Of a DNA stretch of 64,000 bases, positions 25,640 to 34,091 are shown in pieces; the first letter of the stretch is position 1; each line of letters opens with the position of its first letter. Origin of the DNA: an uncultured Pirellulaceae bacterium (GTDB taxonomy: Bacteria > Planctomycetota > Planctomycetia > Pirellulales > Pirellulaceae); NCBI GenBank assembly GCA_937929805.1, contig CALFUT010000006.1, forward strand, positions 113,487-177,486, written 5' to 3'. Position numbers and translations under genes: made by a program. The notes beneath the pieces were generated by a model, which ran no database searches, had not been told where the DNA came from, and worked only from the letters and a program-made list of their open reading frames with translations.

Positions 25640-26764
25640 TCAGAATGGTTGAACCACAAGTCGCGTTTCTCTTGCCGGGTAAATGACTCGGCGGCGGATG
25701 ATATTCTCGGTTGCTTGGCGGTACTGTTGGAGAGCTGCGTTTCGAATATCCAATCCGATGTCAAAGGTCTCGCTGACCTCCAGCGTTTTTTCGATCCGAA
25801 CGGGCGGCGTTCTGGATCCGGGCGTTGAGAGGAAAGCGATATGTTGTACGTCTTCGCCTGCGAATTTGAATTGCTCCAGTTCAATCGAACTCCAGCGAGT
25901 TGAGTCGTTGTTGGCAAGCTGTTTGCCGGTCACTTGTTGCATGTCAACTTTGAAGAAATGACCTTCCGCTTGACCGTGCAAGTTGGGTGAACCAGTTTCA
26001 ATCTGGATGCCGCCCGAGAAAGCCACTTCCGTCCCAAGGTTTTGGATAATCTCGGGCAGCCACTCGCTGACTAGCCAGCAGGGTAGGGCATCGGATCCGG
26101 TGTTGAGCGTCACCCACTGCTCGGGCGTGCTGACTCCGGGAACCGTCGGTACGCGTTCGCGCTGAATGGAACAACTGATCACGTTCGGATTGCCGGCCGG
26201 CACGGGAGCATTCGGATCAACCAGTTGGAAGTCCGTCCGAGCGATCGTGTCGCTCGCGTTGGACTCGATGTCGATGACCAGATTTTTCAGGTTAAGTTCA
26301 CGCGGCAGCTGAGTACCGAAATGATCATCCATCACGACGCTAGATTCCACCACCGCCGAGTTGACCATCACGACCCAGCGGGGCTGCACGCTATGAGAAC
26401 GCACCAGTTGCTGGTTGGCTTGGTCCAAGATGTATTGAAGTCCGTTGCTGTCGAGCCGAACCGGATGGTCGATCCAGATTTGATTGACTTCCCCGAACCG
26501 GATTCTCAGCTCGGTCGCGATCAAGATTTTTTGCTTTTGTTCGGCGTCGAAGAACACAACCCCGCGTAAGATTGTTTCGTAGGGGCCGGGCGTTTCGACC
26601 GAATCGATGTGCGTGCGGACGCCCAGTTGAGCCTGAATGCGTTGCTCCCACTGGTCGGCCGTTTGAGGATGCAGGATCCGGTACACCGTGACCCCGGTTG
26701 GAACCGCGCACAGCAGCAGGAAAGCCAATCGGCAGAAGATGCGTTTCTGATTGTCGCTCCACAT
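25640..26764 (-). CDS. Membrane-anchored protein of unknown function
   Basis: 374 residues, ATG start. An N-terminal hydrophobic segment (IFCRLAFLLLCAVPTGVTVYRIL) probably anchors the protein, with the rest outside the cytoplasm. The remainder has alternating polar and hydrophobic beta-rich stretches (TRTHIDSVETPGPYETILRGVVFFDAE and ...VAFSGGIQIETGSPNLHGQAEGHFF) that recall AsmA-like or lipid-transfer proteins, though no diagnostic motif was found. It converges with ccsBA and is divergent from prfA. Confidence 0.75.
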   Translation of the reverse strand: MWSDNQKRIFCRLAFLLLCAVPTGVTVYRILHPQTADQWEQRIQAQLGVRTHIDSVETPGPYETILRGVVFFDAEQKQKILIATELRIRFGEVNQIWIDHPVRLDSNGLQYILDQANQQLVRSHSVQPRWVVMVNSAVVESSVVMDDHFGTQLPRELNLKNLVIDIESNASDTIARTDFQLVDPNAPVPAGNPNVISCSIQRERVPTVPGVSTPEQWVTLNTGSDALPCWLVSEWLPEIIQNLGTEVAFSGGIQIETGSPNLHGQAEGHFFKVDMQQVTGKQLANNDSTRWSSIELEQFKFAGEDVQHIAFLSTPGSRTPPVRIEKTLEVSETFDIGLDIRNAALQQYRQATENIIRRRVIYPARETRLVVQPF

Positions 26765-27250
26765 GCTGACTTCCTTGTCAGGTTCCAGACCGCCACAACG
26801 ACCCCAATTCTAATGCCCGCGCGGGTGAATCTGAAAGAGAATCTGTAGTGCTATCACGGTCGGCTGATGGCTAAAACGCTTGGGTTTTATAAGATTCGTC
26901 GCCTTGTTTGGGCTCTGCGATCAAGTTATACAATGTGCAGTCTGACTTTGATCAATTTGATTCAAGCACCGGCGTCGCCTGGTGAAAACTGATGATCTTT
27001 TATTCATACAATCCGGTTCGATTTCGTGGGAGGGCCCAAGCTGCGTACTGGCCTGCCTGCGACGCGGGTTTGTAGCCGGTTTCTTTCGCTTCACCACGCT
27101 GGTGAAAGGCTCACGTCCCCGAATTGGATTGAGCAACCACTTCGATAGCGATTGCTGCTCCGATGTGTATGTTCTCTCTGGCTGGACAAACGGGTCCGCC
27201 TCCTTTCGCTCTTATTACCAACCACCGCAAAAGAACGACTCGATAGAACG
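26765..27250. other. Divergent intergenic region upstream of prfA
   Basis: 486 bp between the membrane-anchored protein and prfA. A small hairpin (TTCACC ... GGTGAA at 27090-27106) lies about 150 bp before prfA. The track ORF 26982..27254 has no recognisable features. Promoters for both genes should be here, but no clear -35/-10 pair was identified. Confidence 0.5.
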
Positions 27251-28327
27251 ATGAAAGAATTACTGGACGAGAAACTGAAACGCTTCGAAGAGCTGGAAAT
27301 TCAGCTCATGGACCCTGAGGTTCAAGCCGAAGGTGCCCGGATGGCAGCTGTGGCTCGTGAACACGGTTCGTTGGCAAAAATGGCCACCAAGTATCGCCGC
27401 TTCAAGGAACTGCTTGGCGAAATTGCCGAAGTCCGCCAGATGGCTGAAAACGGTGATCAGGACGAACGTGAGATGGCGGATGAGGAGCTTCAGTCCTTAG
27501 TCCCCGAACGCGAACAATTGTGGGACGAGCTACTGGACATGACGATCGGTGGCGAAGACGCCAACCGGTCCAGCTGCGTGATGGAGATTCGTGCGGGCAC
27601 CGGTGGCGATGAAGCCGCCTTGTTCGCGAGAAATCTATACGAGATGTACCAAAAGCATTGCGAATCAAAAAAGTGGAAGTTCTCGCCGTTGGAATCGAGT
27701 GTGACCGAATTAGGTGGCTTCAAGGAAGTGACCGTTTCGATCGAAGGTGAAGGCTGTTACCGCGAGTTGCAATACGAAAGCGGCGGGCACCGAGTCCAGC
27801 GAGTTCCGGAAACCGAAACCAAAGGACGCACGCACACGTCTGCAGCAACGGTTGCGGTCTTGCCAGAGCCGGAAGATGTTGAGGTCGACCTGCAGCCTGC
27901 CGACTATTCCGTTGAACGTTACATCGCGGCCAGTGGCCCGGGTGGCCAGCACGTCAACAAAACGGCCTCGGCGGTTCGTATTACGCATCATGAAACGGGG
28001 ATGGTGGTCAAATGTTTCGAAGAGCGATCGCAGCACAAGAATTTGGCCAAAGGCCTGCGTCTGCTCAAGTCGAAACTGTACGATCACTTCCGACAGCTTG
28101 AGGACCAAAGCCGTTCGGATGAACGGAAAAGTCTGGTTGGTTCGGGCGATCGTAGCCAGCGAATTCGGACTTACAATTTTCCAGAGAACCGCATGACGGA
28201 CCACCGAGTCGGTTTGACACTATACAAACTGGACCAAATCATCGCGGGCTCTTTGCAGATGGTGACCGATCACTTGATTGATCACGACCGGCAGACGCTT
28301 CGCAGTGCGATGGGGTCATTGGACTAG
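27251..28327 (+). CDS. prfA: Peptide chain release factor 1
   Basis: The ATG at 27251 gives 358 residues, the usual RF1 length; the 33 track residues upstream are not coding. The catalytic GGQ is in [10 protein letters not shown]. The stop-codon-reading segment is [15 protein letters not shown], so the RF1 tripeptide position reads PET (family pattern PxT). It reads UAA and UAG and releases the finished peptide. prmC, which methylates the Gln of GGQ, follows 3 bp after the stop, the classic operon. Confidence 0.97.
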   Translation: MKELLDEKLKRFEELEIQLMDPEVQAEGARMAAVAREHGSLAKMATKYRRFKELLGEIAEVRQMAENGDQDEREMADEELQSLVPEREQLWDELLDMTIGGEDANRSSCVMEIRAGTGGDEAALFARNLYEMYQKHCESKKWKFSPLESSVTELGGFKEVTVSIEGEGCYRELQYESGGHRVQRVPETETKGRTHTSAATVAVLPEPEDVEVDLQPADYSVERYIAASGPGGQHVNKTASAVRITHHETGMVVKCFEERSQHKNLAKGLRLLKSKLYDHFRQLEDQSRSDERKSLVGSGDRSQRIRTYNFPENRMTDHRVGLTLYKLDQIIAGSLQMVTDHLIDHDRQTLRSAMGSLD

Positions 28328-28330
28328 TTC

Positions 28331-29221
28331 ATGTCAAATTCAGACAACCAGACTGAGGCATGGAACATCCAGCGATTGTTGGAATGGACGACCGAGTATT
28401 TCCAGAAGGTGGATGCCGAAACGCCTCGGCTGGAAGCAGAAGTTTTGCTGGCCGAAGCCTTGGGCTGTCAACGGATCGAGCTGTACACTCGCTTTGCCGA
28501 AGTGCCCGAATCAGAGCCGGTGACCAAGTATCGGGATTGGGTCAAACGCCGCGCTGCGGGAGAACCCGTGGCCTACATCGTTGGCCATCGTGAGTTTTAC
28601 TCGTTGAAGTTCGCGGTCAATTCCAGCGTCTTGATTCCTCGTCCGGAAACCGAGCACGTCGTCGTCGCCGCGATCGAAGCCTGCCAGCAAGTGGAAGATC
28701 GCCCAATTCGAATCTTAGATGTCGGTACCGGCAGTGGTTGCATCGCGGTCACGTTGGCCAAGCATATCGAAAACGTGAAGATCGGAGCGATTGACCTTTC
28801 GCCCGACGCGATTGAAGTCGCTCGGCAAAACATCGATCAGCACGAAGTGGCCGATCGAGTCAAATGCTTTACGGGTGACTTGCTGCAAGCTTTGCCCGCC
28901 GGTAGCCAGCCGGTTCATGTGATCGTCAGTAATCCTCCCTACATCGGGTCCAACGAACAGGGAACGGTCGACCCTAACGTCGATCTGTTTGAGCCGGCGA
29001 TGGCACTCTACAGCGGCGCAGAAGGCACTGAAGTCATCGAGCGTCTGATCTCTCAGTCGATCGACTTTCTGCTGCCGGGTGGATTTCTGATCTTTGAAAC
29101 CAGCCCGATTATCATGGACGCTTGCATTGATTTGGTGAACGGCTGCAGCCAATTTGCGTCCTGTGATGTGGTGAAAGACTATGCCGGGCACCGCCGAGTC
29201 GTCGTGGCGAGGAAAGTTTAA
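28331..29221 (+). CDS. prmC: Release factor glutamine N5-methyltransferase
   Basis: 296 residues: an N-terminal helical domain, then a Rossmann methyltransferase with the SAM-binding ILDVGTGSGCIAVTLAKH and the catalytic VIVSNPPYIGSNE. The linker GEPVAYIVGHREFYSLKFAV is typical of PrmC. It methylates the GGQ glutamine of release factors. It begins 3 bp after prfA and is almost certainly co-transcribed with it. ATG start. Confidence 0.97.
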   Translation: MSNSDNQTEAWNIQRLLEWTTEYFQKVDAETPRLEAEVLLAEALGCQRIELYTRFAEVPESEPVTKYRDWVKRRAAGEPVAYIVGHREFYSLKFAVNSSVLIPRPETEHVVVAAIEACQQVEDRPIRILDVGTGSGCIAVTLAKHIENVKIGAIDLSPDAIEVARQNIDQHEVADRVKCFTGDLLQALPAGSQPVHVIVSNPPYIGSNEQGTVDPNVDLFEPAMALYSGAEGTEVIERLISQSIDFLLPGGFLIFETSPIIMDACIDLVNGCSQFASCDVVKDYAGHRRVVVARKV

Positions 29222-29397
29222 CGGTTGGCGCGGTTGATGCGGATTTCATCATCGTTCTGGTTGTTATCATCACTCTGGTTGTTATCGTTGCTCGGGTTCT
29301 GATCAGCGTAACGTTGAAACGGATGGTCGAAGGTCGATAGCTTCTGATGTGCTCTTAGCGAACCGGTTGAGAGGCAACAGACGGACGGGCTTCAACC

Positions 29398-30357
29398 ATG
29401 AGAAAAACTAAACTTGGCCTGCGAACATCCGATGGCAAGTCGGGTGCGGCAGCGATCAAGCCACCCAATGCCGACGAGCGTTGGGGCGAGGCGTTTATCG
29501 ACTACCTGCGCAGCGAGTGCCATCTATCGACGAACACGGTGATGGCTTACGGGCGCGATATCAAACGGTTTTTTGGCTGGGTCGGAAAACGAGATGTCCC
29601 GTCGCTGTCGGTGCAGGAGCTTTCTGACTTCGTGGGGTTCCTTGGTGAATTGCGGCTCGCGCCGGCGTCGATCGCTCGTGCCATCGTGGCGGTTAAGATG
29701 TTCTACCGCTATCTGCAACTGGAAGGAGTCATCGTTGACAACAAAGTTGAACTGCTGGGAAGTCAAAAGCTTTGGCAACGCATCCCCGAAGTGCTGTCAC
29801 CCAAGCAGGTCGACCGGTTCTTGAGGGCGCCAAAGAAGATCGAGATCTATCATTGGCGTGATCGGGCGCTGTTGGAAATGCTTTACGCGACCGGTTGTCG
29901 AGCGTCTGAGTTGTCAAACTTGCGCCTTAGAGATTTGCACTTGGAGGAGCGCTATTGCAAATGCCACGGAAAAGGTAACAAGCAGCGGATGGCACCGATT
30001 GGCGATGCAGCGATCGAGGCAGTGACGCAATATTTGCAAAGGCAAAGGCCACGTTTGGCCGCAATGAATATATCGGAAGCAGACTGGCTGTTTCTGTCGC
30101 GCGGCGGACGTCGCATGCGGCGCGAGGCGGTCTGGGAACTGGTTAAAAAGTACGCGTTGATTGCCGGAATTCCAGCTTCGATCAGTCCTCACACTATGCG
30201 GCACAGCTTTGCGACTCATTTGCTGGCTGGCGGAGCCGATCTGAGACAAGTTCAAGAAATGCTGGGCCACGCGAGCATCGCGACCACGCAGATTTATACT
30301 CACGTGGATCAATCACGGTTGAAGAAAGTCCACCAGCAGTTCCACCCTCGTGCATGA
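29398..30357 (+). CDS. xerD: Tyrosine site-specific recombinase, XerD-like
   Basis: 319 residues: an N-terminal SAM-like core-binding domain (FIDYLRSECHLSTNTVMAYGRDIKRFF) and a catalytic domain with the Arg in YATGCRASELSNLRL, Lys in CHGKGNKQR, HxxR in SPHTMRHSFATHLLAGG, second His in MLGHASIATTQIY, and the Tyr nucleophile in YTHV. About 20 residues longer at the N-terminus than E. coli XerD. It resolves chromosome dimers at dif with its partner; XerC versus XerD is judged from similarity of the linker (RIPEVLSPKQVDRFL) to XerD. No dif site was seen nearby. A nested palindrome follows the gene. Confidence 0.9.
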   Translation: MRKTKLGLRTSDGKSGAAAIKPPNADERWGEAFIDYLRSECHLSTNTVMAYGRDIKRFFGWVGKRDVPSLSVQELSDFVGFLGELRLAPASIARAIVAVKMFYRYLQLEGVIVDNKVELLGSQKLWQRIPEVLSPKQVDRFLRAPKKIEIYHWRDRALLEMLYATGCRASELSNLRLRDLHLEERYCKCHGKGNKQRMAPIGDAAIEAVTQYLQRQRPRLAAMNISEADWLFLSRGGRRMRREAVWELVKKYALIAGIPASISPHTMRHSFATHLLAGGADLRQVQEMLGHASIATTQIYTHVDQSRLKKVHQQFHPRA

Positions 30358-30364
30358 GCGTAGA

Positions 30365-30428
30365 AAGTAGTCATCACACTCCGTGTGATGGTCAGGCGCG
30401 GACATCACACGGAGTGTGATGACTACTT
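30365..30428. repeat. Perfect 26-bp inverted repeat with self-complementary arms
   Basis: Arms 30365-30390 and 30403-30428 are exact complements across a 12-base loop. Each arm contains CATCACACTCCGTGTGATG, which folds by itself (8-bp stem, 3-base loop), so it can form either one long hairpin or a cloverleaf. It sits between the converging xerD and the next minus-strand gene, so it could block read-through. Confidence 0.95.
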
Positions 30429-30432
30429 AAAA

Positions 30433-30900
30433 TCAACGTTCCAAGGATTCCCAATGTTGGATCACGCTTGAGCGGTTGATCAGGTACGGCACGATCGGGT
30501 CGAGAATTTGCCCTTCTCGTGTGACTCCATCGCAAATGGCGACAGAATCAATCCAGCGAACGGATTTGTTTTCGCTGAGTTGTTCAAGGACTTTCGATCG
30601 GTACATTTCCACGTTGTAAAACGAAGCAATGATGTGAGATTTTTCTGCGTTCCCGGGTAGTCGATCGATAAACTCAAGATTGATTTGGGCCATGTTCGAG
30701 ACCAAGAAATCTCGTTTCCTGTCGAGTTCCAATTCCCAGCCAACTTCTCGTGTAACGGTTTCTCGAAAAGATTCGTTTTCCAATCGGTTACCGATGATCA
30801 AGTTCGGTTTCGATGTGTTGCCGATTTGTTTGACCAGCCATCGAGGCGTACCCGTGGCCGTGCTTCGAATCAGTGCGATTCCGAGTTCGATTTTCTTCAT
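30433..30900 (-). CDS. Small protein with a degenerate Nudix-like motif
   Basis: The start is set at the ATG at 30900 (MKKIELGIALIRS). About 155 residues. The segment ENESFRETVTREVGWELEL has the shape of a Nudix box (E...REV..E.G) but with the usual EE replaced by GW, so metal-dependent hydrolysis is doubtful. The strand pattern before and after (GIALIRSTATGTPRWLVKQ, SHIIASFYNVEMY) also fits a Nudix fold. It could be a binding protein derived from a Nudix hydrolase. It converges with xerD. Confidence 0.65.
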   Translation of the reverse strand: MKKIELGIALIRSTATGTPRWLVKQIGNTSKPNLIIGNRLENESFRETVTREVGWELELDRKRDFLVSNMAQINLEFIDRLPGNAEKSHIIASFYNVEMYRSKVLEQLSENKSVRWIDSVAICDGVTREGQILDPIVPYLINRSSVIQHWESLER

Positions 30901-30942
30901 TTCAATTCTGCCGGAAGGAGAAGAAGACGGTAATGCGACCAA

Positions 30943-31296
30943 TGGAAGGAGTTTCGTTCAACCTTGAGCAACTCTTTACCATAAAAAGAGTACCGTAAAA
31001 TTGAAATTGGTGTAACGCCTATATGCTTCCAGATCCACCGGTGCGATGGGAACACGGATCTTCTCGATTGGCTCGTGACGGCACGGTGCCTCGTCAGCCC
31101 CTCAAGCCAGCAAGTGAAGCGGCAATCAGCGTAAACTGCGTTTTTATTTTCGACGCATTGCGGTTGTAACCGAGCGAACATCGTCGCTGATCAATGCGAC
31201 GCCCTTGAGCGTGTCGAAACCCCACCTTGTGGATTGGATTTCCTTGTTAGGTGCACTAAGCAAACGCGTGTGCATCGCCCAAGTCGGATAAAAATT
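30943..31296. other. Intergenic region, no gene supported
   Basis: 354 bp between a minus-strand and a plus-strand gene. It contains A+T-rich runs near 30980-31010 that may serve the divergent promoters. The small ORFs in the track here have no recognisable features. A weak stem (GGCTCGTGACGGC with GCCTCGTCAGCC) lies near 31068-31105. Confidence 0.45.
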
Positions 31297-31767
31297 ATGG
31301 CGGCAGGAATTTTTGGCAACCGAGTTACCGAGAAAGACATCCGAAATTGGTTGGACGAAAACGGTTTTTTTGGGAGGGCGGCCAGGATTTCCGATCTGGA
31401 GTTGCATGCGATAAAACGCCCCGGCTGGAAGCAGCTTTTTCGTTTTACTGCCCGCGTCAAGTTAAACTCGGAAGCACTAGAATCTAGAATAGAGAACGAA
31501 GAACTCAACAATCCCAGCGACGGCGGTGACGTGCCGCAGGTACGCTATGGCGTTGTTTTGGACGATCAACGGGAGCGGACGGAAGCTCAACAGACTCAAA
31601 TTTTTCTATTCGAAACGATTGACAAACGAGACGAATTACTTGAGGAGCTATCGGCCGATATGTTGACGTGTTCGACAGAGCACAATTGTGACTTGTACGT
31701 GTTGAGCATCGTGGTGATTGCGTTTCTGATTGTCTCGCTGGTGCTTGGAAGTTTGGTTGGAAATTGA
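31297..31767 (+). CDS. Small C-terminally membrane-anchored protein, unknown function
   Basis: The ATG at 31297 (MAAGIFGNRVTEKDIRNWL) is preferred; upstream residues look non-coding. About 156 residues: a charged N-terminal domain, then a single hydrophobic helix close to the C-terminus (LYVLSIVVIAFLIVSLVLGSLVG), as in tail-anchored proteins. It overlaps the next gene by one base (TGATG), so the two are translationally coupled. No family was recognised. Confidence 0.7.
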   Translation: MAAGIFGNRVTEKDIRNWLDENGFFGRAARISDLELHAIKRPGWKQLFRFTARVKLNSEALESRIENEELNNPSDGGDVPQVRYGVVLDDQRERTEAQQTQIFLFETIDKRDELLEELSADMLTCSTEHNCDLYVLSIVVIAFLIVSLVLGSLVGN

Positions 31768-32252
31768 TGACTCGTAAGGTTGATGTTCGACGGTTAGCAA
31801 TTCGCTTTGGTTTTTTGATACTCTTAGCAATGGCAGGTTTGTTTGCAATGAGCTGGTCTTCTAATCCGCCCGTGTTTCCTGCGGAGAGAGGGGCGGAACA
31901 TTTTACCCCGTGCCCCGACAGCCCAAATTGTGTTTCAACTCAGGCGACATCCAGCGAACACCAGATGAAGCCGCTGCCATGGACAGGGGCGACTGACGAG
32001 GTTGTTAACCGAATCAAACGTGCGGTAGGCGATCAGTTCGCGCGTTCTAGGCTTGTCGTCGACAAGCCGAACTATCTGCGGTATGAGGTGACCAGTTTGA
32101 TCTTTCGATTCGTTGACGATGTTGAATTCATGATCGATCCGGAGACGCGGCTAGTCCATTTTCGTTCGGCTTCGAGAGTTGGCCACTCGGATTTGGGTGC
32201 CAACCGGCGTCGGATGGAACGATTTGTGGAAGCGTTTGAAAGTTCGCCTTAG
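31767..32252 (+). CDS. DUF1499 family protein
   Basis: 161 residues with an N-terminal membrane segment (LAIRFGFLILLAMAGLFAMSW). The DUF1499 opening FTPCPDSPNCVSTQATSSEH is present, as is the mid-domain RYEVTSLIFRFVDDVEFMID and the end RSASRVGHSDLGANRRRMERF. DUF1499 proteins are membrane or thylakoid-associated in other bacteria and plants, with no defined activity. The ATG shares its A with the stop of the upstream tail-anchored gene, implying joint expression. Confidence 0.9.
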   Translation: MTRKVDVRRLAIRFGFLILLAMAGLFAMSWSSNPPVFPAERGAEHFTPCPDSPNCVSTQATSSEHQMKPLPWTGATDEVVNRIKRAVGDQFARSRLVVDKPNYLRYEVTSLIFRFVDDVEFMIDPETRLVHFRSASRVGHSDLGANRRRMERFVEAFESSP

Positions 32253-32274
32253 GCAGCCGATTTGACATGACGTT

Positions 32275-32742
32275 TCACGCCAGAGTCACGGAATCACCAA
32301 GGCAAATTTTCCCGGGCTGCAGCACGTACGCCGTGATGCCTCCGTGGCCTCGCATGGCACAGTAGCCGCCGGGGCCAAGATTCTCTTCCATTCGGCTGCA
32401 CGGAGGGCAGTTCCCGGTGCCGAACAACACGGCTTCGCCGATCTTGAACTGCTGCTCTTTCAACGCCTGAAGATTGATGCCGGACACGACGATGTTGCGC
32501 CGCAACAAGCTGGGATCGATTTCTTGCTGCTTCAGAATCGATGCGATGGCGATCAAGTGTTCCTGTTGAATTAGCGTCACCTGTCGTTTTGCTTTTTCGC
32601 CACCAGAAAATCGATCCCCCATCAGGCCGTCCATTGCCGCATGAACTTCCGGCAATTTGGTCAGATTCTCTCGACGGGCAGGGCGAACCCCAATCCATTC
32701 CACGCATCCTGTCTGAGGGATCGAAGACAGCAATTCTCTCAT
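32275..32742 (-). CDS. MOSC-domain protein
   Basis: The start is the ATG at 32742; the TTG four codons upstream is less likely. About 155 residues, close to a stand-alone MOSC domain: MGDRFSGGEKAKRQVTLIQ, LLRRNIVVSGINLQALK, and the Cys-containing GTGNCPPCSRMEENLGPGGY with GHGGITA. MOSC domains carry sulfur or bind molybdenum cofactor-like groups in enzymes such as the YiiM and mARC families. The substrate is not evident. It converges with the DUF1499 gene. Confidence 0.9.
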   Translation of the reverse strand: MRELLSSIPQTGCVEWIGVRPARRENLTKLPEVHAAMDGLMGDRFSGGEKAKRQVTLIQQEHLIAIASILKQQEIDPSLLRRNIVVSGINLQALKEQQFKIGEAVLFGTGNCPPCSRMEENLGPGGYCAMRGHGGITAYVLQPGKICLGDSVTLA

Positions 32743-32909
32743 TTCCAGACCCAAAATCCTGCTCCTTCGATTGAATGGTCGAATGCGATGTCGTCAACGG
32801 GCCGACATTCTACTAAACTCAGGATACTTTTTGAGTGAGGTCGAACCAATTGTGGGTTCCGCCGCTCCTATTTGCTCAATTATCGATCACGATCAGGCAA
32901 ACACACCGC

Positions 32910-33827
32910 ATGACCACGAGTAAGCTCATCTGGATAAATGGGGAAATGATTCCCTGGGAGAAAGCCACTGTTCACGTCATGGCTCACGCGCTGCATTATG
33001 GCTCCAGCGTGTTTGAGGGTCTGCGCTGTTATGAAACACCCAACGGCCCGGTGATTTTTCGTCTGAGCGCTCATACGCGTCGGTTGTACGACTCGGCCAA
33101 GCTGTATCGGTACGAAATTCCATTCACGCCTGATCAAATGGAGCAGGCGTGCATCGAGGCGATTCGTCAGAACGAATTGACCAATGCGTACATTCGCCCG
33201 CTCGTTTTTCTGGGAGCCGGTTCACTGGGAGTCGTTCCCAACGCGGACGTTCCGGTCGACGTGATGGTGGCCGCCATCGAGTGGGGTGCGTACTTAGGCG
33301 AAGACGGCATGAACAACGGCATTGACGTTTGCGTTTCGTCTTGGACGCGAACCACCAGCGCCGCATTGCCGGTGCTGGCCAAAGCCGGTGGCCACTATTT
33401 GAACGCTCAGTTGATCGGCGGCGAGGCTCGGCGGCACGGCTATGTCGAAGGCATTTCCGTAACAGCACGTGGCAACATCAGCGAAGGTTCGGCCGAGAAC
33501 CTGTTCATTGTTCGTGATGGTGAGATCTTTACGCCTCCACTGGCTGCATCGATCCTTGGCGGCATCACGCGTGACTCGGTCATGACGCTTGCCAGAGAGT
33601 TGGGTTACAAGGTGACCGAAATCGATTTACCTCGCGAGTTGCTTTACATCGCGGACGAGGTATTCCTTACCGGAACGGCTGCCGAGGTGACTCCGGTTCG
33701 CAGCGTCGATCAGATTAAGGTTGGCAACGGCTCACGCGGCCCGATCACCGAAGCATTGCAGTCTGCGTTCTTCGGCTTGTTTGATGGCAAAACCAAGGAC
33801 AAATGGAATTGGCTGACGAAGGTTTAG
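32910..33827 (+). CDS. ilvE: Branched-chain amino acid aminotransferase
   Basis: The start is the ATG at 32910 (MTTSKLIWINGEMIPW), giving 305 residues, the family length. PLP class IV features: HALHYGSSVFEGLRCYE, the Schiff-base Lys in VLAKAGGHYLNAQLI, GNISEGSAENLFIV and EVFLTGTAAEVTPV. It performs the last transamination in Leu, Ile and Val biosynthesis, in the cytosol. It stands alone on its strand, converging with slyX. Confidence 0.95.
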   Translation: MTTSKLIWINGEMIPWEKATVHVMAHALHYGSSVFEGLRCYETPNGPVIFRLSAHTRRLYDSAKLYRYEIPFTPDQMEQACIEAIRQNELTNAYIRPLVFLGAGSLGVVPNADVPVDVMVAAIEWGAYLGEDGMNNGIDVCVSSWTRTTSAALPVLAKAGGHYLNAQLIGGEARRHGYVEGISVTARGNISEGSAENLFIVRDGEIFTPPLAASILGGITRDSVMTLARELGYKVTEIDLPRELLYIADEVFLTGTAAEVTPVRSVDQIKVGNGSRGPITEALQSAFFGLFDGKTKDKWNWLTKV

Positions 33828-33833
33828 CGTGCA

Positions 33834-34046
33834 TTAATAATGTGGGGGCTTCTCGGCTTCAGGATCACGAGGCGTTTCAGGCTGTTGAGAATCCTTGAAC
33901 TGCTCGGTCAATTTGGCAAACGATTGCTGAAGCTGTTCGTGACGATTCGCCAGATCGATCACGACCTCGTTTAGTTGATCGTAATCCTTCTGCAGATGCA
34001 TCAGCGATAGCTCCAAGTTCTGCAAACGGTCTTCGTTGTTTGGCAT
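33834..34046 (-). CDS. slyX: SlyX-like coiled-coil protein
   Basis: About 70 residues starting at the ATG at 34046 (the track start at 34058 is a GTG). Heptad-repeat coiled coil (LQNLELSLMHLQKDYDQLNEVVIDLANRHEQLQQSFAKL) and the C-terminal PPHY that is typical of SlyX. The function of SlyX is not established. Its end is 6 bp from the ilvE stop on the other strand. Confidence 0.8.
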   Translation of the reverse strand: MPNNEDRLQNLELSLMHLQKDYDQLNEVVIDLANRHEQLQQSFAKLTEQFKDSQQPETPRDPEAEKPPHY

Positions 34047-34091
34047 GATTTTGGTCACTTACTTGATAGAACAATGTTTCGGTGGAGGCAT

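Noticed and set aside
26982-27254. 90-residue ORF before prfA
   Set aside because: Runs into the prfA start in another frame, with no ribosome-binding site or family resemblance.
30365-30428. Possible dif site for the Xer recombinase
   Set aside because: dif sites are about 28 bp with two 11-bp half-sites around a 6-bp core; this is a 64-bp palindrome with a different layout.
30897-31181. Minus-strand ORF of 94 residues upstream of the Nudix-like gene
   Set aside because: No recognisable domain, overlaps the next gene's start, and has irregular composition.
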